DNA from: Nitrososphaeria archaeon | Lineage (GTDB): Archaea; Thermoproteota; Nitrososphaeria; JACIWG01 | NCBI GenBank assembly: GCA_014361085.1 | Contig: JACIWG010000021.1 | Location: forward strand, 1 to 14,819 | Direction of reading: 5' to 3' | Length of the DNA: 14,819 bases | Shown: positions 6,177 through 13,382 of the stretch, in pieces | Numbering within the stretch: position 1 is the first letter of the stretch | How the letters are laid out: the number at the start of each line of letters is the position of its first letter | Program-made: the position numbers and the translations under genes | Notes under the pieces: generated by a model | Told to the model about the DNA's origin: nothing | Database searches by the model: none | The model's input: the letters and a program-made list of their open reading frames with translations, nothing else

Positions 6177-7367
6177 TTGCCAACTTTTTTCAAAACAAAC
6201 ATTTTCAGGCAATCTATTATTGCCCTATCCTTTGACCTAGGTGGACTACTCTCTGGATCTGTGGCCGCATACTATTATCCACTCTTTGGCAATCTTGTAT
6301 GGATTCTACTACTATTTACACCTATTTTAACAATCAGAGGAAATATTGGAGGCATATATTCTGGAAAGCTTGGAACGATGCTACATCTTGGTTTAGCTAA
6401 ACCAAGTCTTTTCAAAAACACTCGTGAATTCTATTCTCTGATCAAGGCGATCCTTGCACTAACTTTCTTTGACACGTTAGTTATTGGCATCATATCATTT
6501 GCATTAAATTCTTCCTTTGGCTTAATCTCTTTACAGCATCTGCCATACTTTATACTGGTTCCTCCATTCACCTGCTTGTTAGCTATACTTATTTCCATTC
6601 CAATCGCCTCAATTGTAGGTATCGAGGTTTTTAAACGTGGTTTAGATCCTGACATTTTCATCTATCCAGTTATGTCAACTCTTGATGACATACTTATTAC
6701 ATTTTGTTATTTTACTATCGCAGGCTTTATAATATATTTTGATAACCTGCCCCTACTATTTTTAATTTTAATTCTAGTTGCAGTCTACTTTTCTGCAATT
6801 GTTTTAAGATATAGGAGGGATAATGTTTTCAGGAGAACTCTTTTGGAGGGTGTCCCTACCGTAGTCTTGGCTAGCCTTTTCGGAGTTTTTGGCGGCATGG
6901 GTCTCGGTAGTCTTAAGGAGAAAATCGAAGACATGCCTTCAATATTAATAATTTATCCTGCACTGATTGACGCTTTAGGCGATATAGGCTCAATACTCGG
7001 CTCTATGGAGACAACAAAACTTGCCCTAGGCTACACCACATCTTTAACCAAAACATTTAAGGAAACTTTAGCTGACCTTGTTTCAGTTGAATGTGCAGCT
7101 GCTATAATACACTTAACATTTGCTACTATAGGTTTTGCTATAAGTGGATTACAAAATATTTCTTTCCTCTTCTACCTCATTTCTATAACACTTTTCTCTA
7201 ACATAATCAGTTTCCTTTTTATCTCAATTTTCTCTTTAACCGTCGCCACTCAAACCTTTAAGTACGGACTTGACCCAGACAATTTTGTGATACCTTTAGT
7301 CGCCTCTGTATCTGATGTTGTTGCAACATTATCTTTAGCGGCCTCAATGGGCATCTTCTTTATATAG
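6177..7367 (+). CDS. SLC41/MgtE-like divalent cation permease with two internal repeats (COG1824-like)
   Basis: Integral membrane protein of 396 aa with about ten spans, resembling two MgtE membrane domains in tandem. Repeat 1 has the TIRGNIGG loop (52-59) and GLDPDIFIYPVMSTLDD (155-171). Repeat 2 has GDIGSILGS (268-276) and GLDPDNFVIPLVASVSD (364-380). The repeated GLDPD...P...D elements are where MgtE-like proteins coordinate the cation. Unlike bacterial MgtE it has no N-terminal helical domain and no CBS pair, so any gating would come from other proteins; the two PhoU/TrkA_C genes just upstream are the obvious candidates. Likely substrate Mg2+ or another divalent ion. The start is uncertain: TTG 6177 is the first usable codon in frame, while ATG 6163 is in another frame. 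The 3' end converges on the antiporter gene. Confidence 0.8.
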   Translation: MPTFFKTNIFRQSIIALSFDLGGLLSGSVAAYYYPLFGNLVWILLLFTPILTIRGNIGGIYSGKLGTMLHLGLAKPSLFKNTREFYSLIKAILALTFFDTLVIGIISFALNSSFGLISLQHLPYFILVPPFTCLLAILISIPIASIVGIEVFKRGLDPDIFIYPVMSTLDDILITFCYFTIAGFIIYFDNLPLLFLILILVAVYFSAIVLRYRRDNVFRRTLLEGVPTVVLASLFGVFGGMGLGSLKEKIEDMPSILIIYPALIDALGDIGSILGSMETTKLALGYTTSLTKTFKETLADLVSVECAAAIIHLTFATIGFAISGLQNISFLFYLISITLFSNIISFLFISIFSLTVATQTFKYGLDPDNFVIPLVASVSDVVATLSLAASMGIFFI

Positions 7368-7373
7368 GAAAAT

Positions 7374-8534
7374 TTAATCGACTTCCTTACACATTATTGT
7401 AAAGATTGGTATTATCACAAACATTGTTGCCACAACAACCGCTGTTGCAATGGAAAGGAACACGTTATCCACAATCCCTTCAACAAATGCTTCTCTTGCT
7501 ACTATCAATGACATTTCAGCTCTTATACTCAAACCAAGGGCTAATGTAGTCAATTTTTTTCCTTTTAAACCTGCAACCCTTCCTCCCATGATTCCTCCAA
7601 CAAATCTAAATAATATTGCTGAAAATAATATCAACAATATTTTCAAACTTTCTTCTGTCACACTGTATGGGTTAACACTTAATCCGATGCTTGTAAAAAA
7701 TATTGTTGAAAATAGTTCTTTCATCATAAATAGTCTGTATCCGATCTTTTCTCCAATCTTTTTGTAGGGAATTATTGCTCCCATTATAAATGCTCCTGTA
7801 ATTGCTGCCAGTCCCAAGTTTGATGCTATAAATGCAAGCATTAATCCGAAACCGAATAGGATTGCAAAAAATATTTCGTCTGAAAATATTCTACTTACTT
7901 GATAGATTATTTTTGGCAAAATCTTTCCTCCTACATATATTGAAGCTAGTACAAAGAATGTGGAAAGTAAAACGATTTTCGTTGCCTCAATAAAGTTCGC
8001 TGTCCCACTAACCGCTATCCCAAGCGCTATTGTTAAGAGTAGTACTCCTTCAACATCGTCCACTATGCATGCTGTCAAAAGTGTTGAACCCGTCCTCGTA
8101 TTCACCTTATCATTTACTGTTAAAATATGTGCAATCACACTTGTCCCACTTGGCGCAATAATTATACCTAAAAGTAGAGATTTTATAGGATCAAAACCAA
8201 GATATTCTCCCAAAATAAATCCTAGAATAATTGACATAATAACTCCCCCCGTTGTTAGAAGAAACGCTGCCTTCCCAACCTTCCAGAAGGAGTCTATATC
8301 AAATTCCAGTCCTGTTGTAAAAAGTATCAAAATTGAACCTATTAATGCAAGCATATTGACAAGATTTAAGTCTGTTACAAGCCCTATTCCTCCAGGCCCT
8401 CCCAAAAATAGTCCTACTAATATTGCTCCAATGAGGCCTGGCAATTTAATCTTCTTAAATAGTTCGGATGCAAGTGACGCTACTATTATAATTAAACCAA
8501 GCTCATATAATAGTGTTAAATTTGTCTCTACCAT
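7374..8534 (-). CDS. CPA2-family Na+(K+)/H+ antiporter, membrane domain only
   Basis: Monovalent cation/proton exchanger of the cytoplasmic membrane, 386 aa, about 12-13 spans. N-terminal KKIKLPGLIGAILVGLFLGG and the LFTTGLEFD loop (71-79) are typical of the family. D159-D160 in CIVDDVEG is the paired-aspartate site which, in NapA-like members, marks electrogenic exchange. SGTSVIAHIL (129-138) is the crossed-helix counterpart. There is no C-terminal RCK/TrkA domain as found in KefB/KefC, so it is a short form. ATG 8534 has GGAG at 8547-8544, 9 bases upstream. The stop is six bases from that of the SLC41-like gene on the other strand. Na+ versus K+ preference cannot be read from the sequence. 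Confidence 0.87.
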   Translation of the reverse strand: MVETNLTLLYELGLIIIVASLASELFKKIKLPGLIGAILVGLFLGGPGGIGLVTDLNLVNMLALIGSILILFTTGLEFDIDSFWKVGKAAFLLTTGGVIMSIILGFILGEYLGFDPIKSLLLGIIIAPSGTSVIAHILTVNDKVNTRTGSTLLTACIVDDVEGVLLLTIALGIAVSGTANFIEATKIVLLSTFFVLASIYVGGKILPKIIYQVSRIFSDEIFFAILFGFGLMLAFIASNLGLAAITGAFIMGAIIPYKKIGEKIGYRLFMMKELFSTIFFTSIGLSVNPYSVTEESLKILLILFSAILFRFVGGIMGGRVAGLKGKKLTTLALGLSIRAEMSLIVAREAFVEGIVDNVFLSIATAVVVATMFVIIPIFTIMCKEVD

Positions 8535-8601
8535 TCCATATTTCTCCGACTATAAATTGATTTTATCATAAAACAAATATTTAAAATTTTGTATAACTCA
8601 A

Positions 8602-8610
8602 CTTTATAAC
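8602..8610 (+). promoter_or_regulatory. TATA box of the asparaginase-like gene, leaderless geometry
   Basis: CTTTATAAC centred near 8606, 28 bases before the A of ATG 8634. No SD is visible (CACACCTCTTTTC precedes the ATG), so transcription probably starts at the start codon. Confidence 0.5.
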
Positions 8611-8633
8611 CCCTCTTTTACACACCTCTTTTC

Positions 8634-9557
8634 ATGTGGTGTATTGTAGTTCATGGTGGTGCTGGCCAATGGTCTGAAAGGGAAAAATTTTCTTCTGTTG
8701 AATACGCTATTTTGAAAAGTTTGAAGGCTGGCGCGTCAATATTAGAGTCTGGTGGTTCTGCTTTAGATGCTGTCGTCAATTCTGTTATGGTTCTCGAGGA
8801 TAGTGGTGTCCTAAACGCTGGTTTAGGCTCATATCCAAATCTTGTTGGCGAAATTGAAATGGACGCAGGTGTTATGGATGGAAAAAGTTTGAGGGCTGGT
8901 GCTGTAGGCTGTATTAGGAATGTTAAAAATCCTGTTCTAGCTGCAAAACTTGTTTTAGAAAAGACTGACCATGTTCTCTTGGTCGGGGAATGGGCTTCAA
9001 AGTTCGCTGCCTCAATGGGTGTACCAGTATTTGACTTTGATAGAAGCATCCGCTTACCAAAATATATGGATTTGGTTAGAAAATTTGATGAAGGTAACAC
9101 AAGATACAAATCTAATCTCAAATTATACAAACAGTATCCTCACCTATTTCATGAAACAGTTGGTGCTGTCGCTTTAGACTGTGAAGGTAATCTTGCTTCA
9201 GCCACGTCAACTGGAGGCCTTGCTCTAAAGCTTCCTGGTAGGGTTGGTGACTCACCTTTGATTGGTGCTGGAACCTATGCTGACAAAAATATTGCAGTGT
9301 CCTCAACTGGTGTCGGCGAATATATCATACTTTTAGGTGTCGGTATACGCGCCTCAATTTACGCTGAAAATGGTTTTACAGCTAAAGAGGTTGCTGAAAA
9401 GCTTGTTCAACTTTTAACTTTAAAATTTGGAGAAAATAGTGGTGGACTTATTGCTCTAGACAAGAATGGTTCAATAGGAATATCCTATAATACTCCTGGA
9501 ATGGCTAGAGGCTACTTTTCTTCGGAAATGAGTGAACCAACTGTTATGGTTCCATAG
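8634..9557 (+). CDS. Isoaspartyl peptidase / plant-type L-asparaginase (Ntn hydrolase)
   Basis: Self-cleaving N-terminal nucleophile hydrolase that releases aspartate from isoaspartyl peptides or asparagine in the cytoplasm; 307 aa, normal length. It starts with the family's VVHGGAG near the N-terminus (5-11). The nucleophile is T175 in HETVGAVALD, where the precursor is expected to cut itself into alpha and beta chains. TSTGG (191-195) and GAGTYAD (211-217) complete the active site. The linker before T175 (FDEGNTRYKSNLKLY) is the usual variable segment. Ammonia release would feed the glutamine synthetase encoded in the same region, but there is no operon link. The next gene follows 53 bases on with its own TATA box. 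Isoaspartyl peptidase versus asparaginase activity cannot be separated by reading. Confidence 0.88.
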   Translation: MWCIVVHGGAGQWSEREKFSSVEYAILKSLKAGASILESGGSALDAVVNSVMVLEDSGVLNAGLGSYPNLVGEIEMDAGVMDGKSLRAGAVGCIRNVKNPVLAAKLVLEKTDHVLLVGEWASKFAASMGVPVFDFDRSIRLPKYMDLVRKFDEGNTRYKSNLKLYKQYPHLFHETVGAVALDCEGNLASATSTGGLALKLPGRVGDSPLIGAGTYADKNIAVSSTGVGEYIILLGVGIRASIYAENGFTAKEVAEKLVQLLTLKFGENSGGLIALDKNGSIGISYNTPGMARGYFSSEMSEPTVMVP

Positions 9558-9578
9558 TCCTATAATTTGATGACGGAA

Positions 9579-9588
9579 CTTTTATTTA
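9579..9588 (+). promoter_or_regulatory. TATA box of the Dph6-like gene, leaderless geometry
   Basis: CTTTTATTTA centred near 9584, 27 bases before GTG 9611. The bases just before the GTG (ATTATAGCTT) contain no SD. A 7-base inverted repeat (TATAATT 9561-9567, AATTATA 9600-9606) brackets the box. Confidence 0.45.
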
Positions 9589-9610
9589 CTCTCTCCCCCA
9601 ATTATAGCTT

Positions 9611-10303
9611 GTGAGGGTTGCTGTTTTATTCTCTGGAGGTAAAGATTCCTGTCTTGCACTACAGAAGAGTATGTGCTCCCATAAAATTGCATGTTTGGTT
9701 ACCGTATTCTCTGAAAATAAGGAAAGTTACATGTTTCATGTACCGAATATTGAGTTGACATCTTTGCAGGCTGAAGCATTGAATCTCCCCCAAATAAAAT
9801 GTTATAGTAGGGGTGTTAAGGAGAGGGAGGTTGAAGACCTTAAGGAGGCTTTGAAAGCCTGTAAAATAGAGTATGGTATAGAGGGTGTTGTTTCAGGAGC
9901 TATACGTTCAAACTATCAGTTTCAACGGATCAAAAAAGTTTGTGATGAACTCGGTTTATCTTCTATCAATCCTCTTTGGCTAAAAGATGAAGTAGAAATT
10001 TTAAGAGACGTTCTATTTAATAAATATACCGTTATAATTTCAGGTGTTTTCGCATATCCTCTTGATAAAAATCTTTTGGGAAAGGTTATAGATGAAGAGC
10101 TTGTGAATCTTTTGGTTAGCTATGGGAAAAGGTATGGCTTGAATCCGGCTGGAGAAGGTGGTGAAATTGAGACAACAGTATTGGATGCACCCTTCTTTTC
10201 TAAAAAGATTGAAATAGTTGACTATGAAATAGAGTATAGTCAATATTCTGGAGTGTATAGGGTAAAATATGCGAGGCTTGTTGAAAAGATAGAGAAAGCT
10301 TAA
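9611..10303 (+). CDS. dph6: Diphthine-ammonia ligase-like protein (Dph6/MJ0570 family)
   Basis: ATP-dependent amidating enzyme of the PP-loop (ATP_bind_4) family, 230 aa. In eukaryotes Dph6 carries out the last step of diphthamide formation on elongation factor 2. The N-terminus has the PP-loop SGGKDS (8-13) and the C-terminal half has EGVVSGAIRSNYQFQRI (91-107), NPLWLKDEVEILRD (120-133) and GEGGEIETTVLDAPFF (181-196), all family hallmarks. The start is GTG 9611: MRVAVLFSGGKDS fits the family exactly, and the TATA spacing supports a leaderless transcript. It follows the asparaginase gene and converges with the glutamate synthase operon. Archaeal members are often of unproven role, so the diphthamide function is inference from family. 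Confidence 0.85.
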   Translation: MRVAVLFSGGKDSCLALQKSMCSHKIACLVTVFSENKESYMFHVPNIELTSLQAEALNLPQIKCYSRGVKEREVEDLKEALKACKIEYGIEGVVSGAIRSNYQFQRIKKVCDELGLSSINPLWLKDEVEILRDVLFNKYTVIISGVFAYPLDKNLLGKVIDEELVNLLVSYGKRYGLNPAGEGGEIETTVLDAPFFSKKIEIVDYEIEYSQYSGVYRVKYARLVEKIEKA

Positions 10304-10342
10304 CTTATGAAATGAAATATTATAAAATTTTTAGGACACCGT

Positions 10343-12472
10343 TTATTCTGTTCCAACAAGCTTTACCCCAGTTATTGTTGAAGCCTCTAATGTTAGTGCT
10401 CTCAAATCGTCTTTCTCTAAGTTTTTAACGTGTGTTTTACCAGACAACTGTGTAAGCATTTTAAGCTCTTCGATGACAGTTGTTAGATAGTTTTCAACCC
10501 TTTCCACAGCATCTTCAACCTTCAACCTTCTTCTAAGAACCGGATCCTGTGTCGCTATACCTTTAGGACATTTTCCAGTACTGCAGAGTCCGCAGACTTT
10601 GCATCCCATGGCCACAAGTATAGGTGTTGCCATAGCTACAGCATCTGCTCCAAGTGCAAGTGCTTTAGCGATGTCAGCTCCACTTCTTATACCCCCTGAT
10701 ATTATAAGGTTAACTTCATCCCTTAACCCTATCTCCTTTAAGGCCCTATCAGCCTCCACCAGTGCAGGCAAAGTAGGTAAGCCTGCATGTTCAAGTATTA
10801 TATCCGGTGCAGCTCCAGTACCACCCTGTTTTCCGTCTACAACTATTATGTCCGCACCAGCCTTTGCTGCAATCTTAACATCATCATAGACTCTTCCAGC
10901 AGAATATTTTACAATAATAGGGATCCTCCAGTCCGTGATCTCTCTCAACTGTTCTATCTTCATTTTCAAATCTTCTGGTCCAACAATGTCCAAGTGTCTC
11001 GCTGGACTCACAGCATCAGTGCCGACAGGTATCCCTCTTACAGCAGCTATCTCTGCAGTAACCTTTTCACCCATTAACAGTCCACCCTGTCCAGCCTTAG
11101 CCCCCTGCCCAATTTTTATCTCAATAGCGTCTGCTGTCTGCAAATTTTTCGCATTTATTCCAAATCTACCTGAAGCATACTGTGCTATTAAAATTGAAGC
11201 GTTTTCTCTTTCTTCTGGAATTATTCCTCCTTCCCCAGTGTTTACTGCTATCCCAACTCTTGTTGCAGCTTTTGCTATTGCAATCTTCGCCTCCTTACTT
11301 ATTGCGCCGAAGGACATTGCTCCCACTATTATTGGCGCCTTAAGCCTCAGAGGGTTTTCAGCATACCTTTTTCCTAGAGCTACCTCTGTTTCACAAGGTT
11401 CCCTATAATGGTCTATTGGCGGTCTTGAAGTCTGTGCACATAATATTATGAGGTCGTCGAAGCTTGGAAAGTTTCTCCAGGCGCTTGTCCCCCTAACTAT
11501 AGGCTTCCCAATTAAAGCTTTAGCCTGTATCTCCCTTATAATATTATTTTTCCATGAAAGGCCTGTGTCCTCTGTTATTGGGTAAATTTTTATCGCCTTC
11601 GATGGACAAAATTCGATGCACGTTTCACATCCTACACAGTCAAGTTCGTTTAATGGTGTAATATAGTCTTCTCCAACCTTTTTAAAAACCTCCTGTGGAC
11701 AGACTCTAACACATGTGCCGCAAACTTTGCAAAGTTTATGATCTAAAATTATCTGATATCTTGTTCTAGTTTTGCTAACATTTTCTTTAATAGCGTTTTT
11801 TGGACTATAAAAAGGTCTCCTGTTCTCAGGTAAAATTTTTCTTACTCTCCCACCATATTTTGGTAGTCCATTTTCTTCTAAAATACTGTTTATGTAAAAG
11901 ATTTCTTCTTCTGTAGCATCGCATACTGTAGCATTTTTTCCAAGGCTCGGTTCAGGTCCTGTAAAAAATATTTTTCCTCCTATAATAGACTCTCCTGTAT
12001 ATTCACCAGTTTTTCCAAACACAATTATTTCTCCACCCATCATGTAAAGTCCACTCATTATACCAGTGTTCCCTAAAACGATTATTGTACCATTTTTCAT
12101 TAGCGCGCCCATCCTGTCTCCACAGTCTCCTTTCACTATAATCTTTCCACCATAGAGTCCTTGTCCAACACCGTTTCCAGCATCTCCTTCAACAATAACC
12201 TTCCCTCCTGTCATATTATCTCCAGTAAACCATCCACTATTGCCTTCAACTATTATACTTGGCCCATCTATCATTGTTCCAAGAAAGTATCCAACCGACC
12301 CCCTAACTTCTATCTCAACCTTCCTGGTTAATCCTGCTGCAATGTAATGTTTTCCGCTTGGATTTTCTAAGACGATCTTTTCAAAAAAGTTTGATAACCT
12401 CTTGAGTTCAAGGTTCAGTTCTCTAACATTATATTTTTCTGCATCAACTACCTTCAGTTTCTCTTCCAGCAT
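10343..12472 (-). CDS. gltB: Glutamate synthase subunit: GXGXG + 2x[4Fe-4S] ferredoxin + FMN synthase domain fusion
   Basis: Synthase part of glutamate synthase: it adds ammonia to 2-oxoglutarate and reduces the product to glutamate. 709 aa. Residues about 35-210 are a GXGXG beta-helix (repeats such as GDCGDRMG, GNTGIMSG, GKTGEYTG). C248/C251/C254/C258 and C279/C282/C285/C289 are two ferredoxin clusters. About 310-690 is the FMN barrel with IGQGAKAGQGG (454-464), KQGGTGAAP (548-556) and a cysteine group C624/C627/C630/C635 for an iron-sulfur cluster. In bacterial GltB the GXGXG domain is C-terminal; here it leads. The start ATG 12472 lies inside the glutaminase gene (19-base overlap) with AGGTGA 6 bases upstream, so translation is coupled. 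No NAD(P)H-binding GltD is present in the window, so reduced ferredoxin is the likely donor. Confidence 0.9.
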   Translation of the reverse strand: MLEEKLKVVDAEKYNVRELNLELKRLSNFFEKIVLENPSGKHYIAAGLTRKVEIEVRGSVGYFLGTMIDGPSIIVEGNSGWFTGDNMTGGKVIVEGDAGNGVGQGLYGGKIIVKGDCGDRMGALMKNGTIIVLGNTGIMSGLYMMGGEIIVFGKTGEYTGESIIGGKIFFTGPEPSLGKNATVCDATEEEIFYINSILEENGLPKYGGRVRKILPENRRPFYSPKNAIKENVSKTRTRYQIILDHKLCKVCGTCVRVCPQEVFKKVGEDYITPLNELDCVGCETCIEFCPSKAIKIYPITEDTGLSWKNNIIREIQAKALIGKPIVRGTSAWRNFPSFDDLIILCAQTSRPPIDHYREPCETEVALGKRYAENPLRLKAPIIVGAMSFGAISKEAKIAIAKAATRVGIAVNTGEGGIIPEERENASILIAQYASGRFGINAKNLQTADAIEIKIGQGAKAGQGGLLMGEKVTAEIAAVRGIPVGTDAVSPARHLDIVGPEDLKMKIEQLREITDWRIPIIVKYSAGRVYDDVKIAAKAGADIIVVDGKQGGTGAAPDIILEHAGLPTLPALVEADRALKEIGLRDEVNLIISGGIRSGADIAKALALGADAVAMATPILVAMGCKVCGLCSTGKCPKGIATQDPVLRRRLKVEDAVERVENYLTTVIEELKMLTQLSGKTHVKNLEKDDLRALTLEASTITGVKLVGTE

Positions 12473-13365
12473 ACGACTTCACCTGGCCTAAGCCCCCTTA
12501 TCCTTCCACTGTCTCCAAATATTCTCAGTGCACTTTCTTCTGAAGCCGCGGCCTTAATTTTCTCTCCCTCAAATATTAGTAGTGGTCTTAGTCCAAGTTT
12601 GTCTCTTACCATTCCAATAGAATCTGATGTTGATATTATGTAAGAGAATGGTCCATCTAGTTCCTTCACCGAGTTTCTCAATATCTCCTCTAAACTGTAT
12701 CCCTTGTTTATCATTTCTACAACATAGTGTACAATCAGTTCTGAATCGTTTTCTGTTTCAAAGGAAACTCCTGTACGTTCAAGTTTTTCTCTTATCTTCC
12801 AATAGTTTGTGATCTGCCCATTGTGTACTAGTGCTATATCAGGATATTTTAGTGACTGGAAGGGGTGTGCGTGAAAGATGTCAACTCCGCTTTCTGTTGA
12901 AAACCTTACATGTCCAAGCCCATGTGTTCCAATCATTTCAGAAATCTTGAAATTTTTTTCTAATTCTTCAGCAAGCCCTATATCCTTTATTATCTCCATC
13001 TTCTTTCCTATACTTATTACCTTAGCTAATCCTGTCGCATTAATTCTTTCAACAACATCACTTAACCTTTCCTTATGAATTCTCACAATATACTTGTCGA
13101 AGCCGAAGCCTCTTAACGTGTTTATTCTTATACTTCTGATGTCTGCTCCAGCTGACGCTAATGCTGTTGAAACTTTACTCAGCGCTCCTACAACATCTTT
13201 TGTAAAAATTTTGATAATATACTCGTCATCTTGAACACCTTCTCTTCCATAGACGGCGACACCGGCGGAATCTTTACCCCTATGCTGAAGGTTCTCCATC
13301 ATTGTAATCAAATTTTTTCCAACAGGCCCCTCTTCATCAAGAAATATGCATGCTATACCACAGAT
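12454..13365 (-). CDS. Glutamate synthase glutaminase subunit (class II GATase) with inserted ACT-like domain, ATC start
   Basis: Releases ammonia from glutamine for the adjacent synthase subunit; 303 aa from the inferred start. The catalytic cysteine must be residue 2. TGT at 13362-13360 begins CGIACIFLDEEG and is directly preceded by ATC (13365-13363). GAGGTGA lies 7 bases upstream of that ATC, and an in-frame TGA at 13380-13378 blocks any earlier start. The first canonical codon, TTG 13311, would lose the nucleophile. Other active-site parts are present: QHRGKDSAG, R154 in GHVRFST, N182-G183 in HNGQITN, and D207 in ENDSELI. Residues about 47-120 are inserted between the first strands and GHVRFST and read like an ACT domain (DVVGALSKVSTALASAGADI). 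It lies 17 bases after glnA and overlaps gltB by 19. Confidence 0.85.
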   Translation of the reverse strand: MCGIACIFLDEEGPVGKNLITMMENLQHRGKDSAGVAVYGREGVQDDEYIIKIFTKDVVGALSKVSTALASAGADIRSIRINTLRGFGFDKYIVRIHKERLSDVVERINATGLAKVISIGKKMEIIKDIGLAEELEKNFKISEMIGTHGLGHVRFSTESGVDIFHAHPFQSLKYPDIALVHNGQITNYWKIREKLERTGVSFETENDSELIVHYVVEMINKGYSLEEILRNSVKELDGPFSYIISTSDSIGMVRDKLGLRPLLIFEGEKIKAAASEESALRIFGDSGRIRGLRPGEVVCWKRN

Positions 13366-13372
13366 TTTACCT

Positions 13373-13379
13373 TCACCTC
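13373..13379 (-). promoter_or_regulatory. SD fixing the ATC start of the glutaminase subunit
   Basis: GAGGTGA on the minus strand, between the glnA stop codon and the ATC at 13365, with a 7-base spacer (AGGTAAA). Its spacing matches a start at ATC and not at any canonical codon downstream. Confidence 0.6.
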
Positions 13380-13382
13380 ATG

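Noticed and set aside
7960..8571. 203-codon plus-strand frame antisense to the antiporter
   Set aside because: Serine/proline/isoleucine-rich shadow of a hydrophobic membrane protein; the minus-strand frame has clear CPA2 motifs.
8651..9130. 159-codon minus-strand frame inside the asparaginase-like gene
   Set aside because: It lies opposite conserved Ntn-hydrolase sequence and has no start signals.
9568..9574. TGATGA resembling a C box of a C/D guide RNA
   Set aside because: No CTGA D box at a sensible distance and the site lies in the dph6 promoter region.
10935..11408. 157-codon plus-strand frame opposite the FMN domain of gltB
   Set aside because: Compositional shadow of the alanine/glycine-rich FMN barrel; no SD or family resemblance.
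13373..13381. Two-codon frame ATG AGG TGA ahead of the glutaminase gene as a leader peptide
   Set aside because: It coincides with the SD (GAGGTGA) and is out of frame with the gene; more simply explained as the ribosome-binding site.
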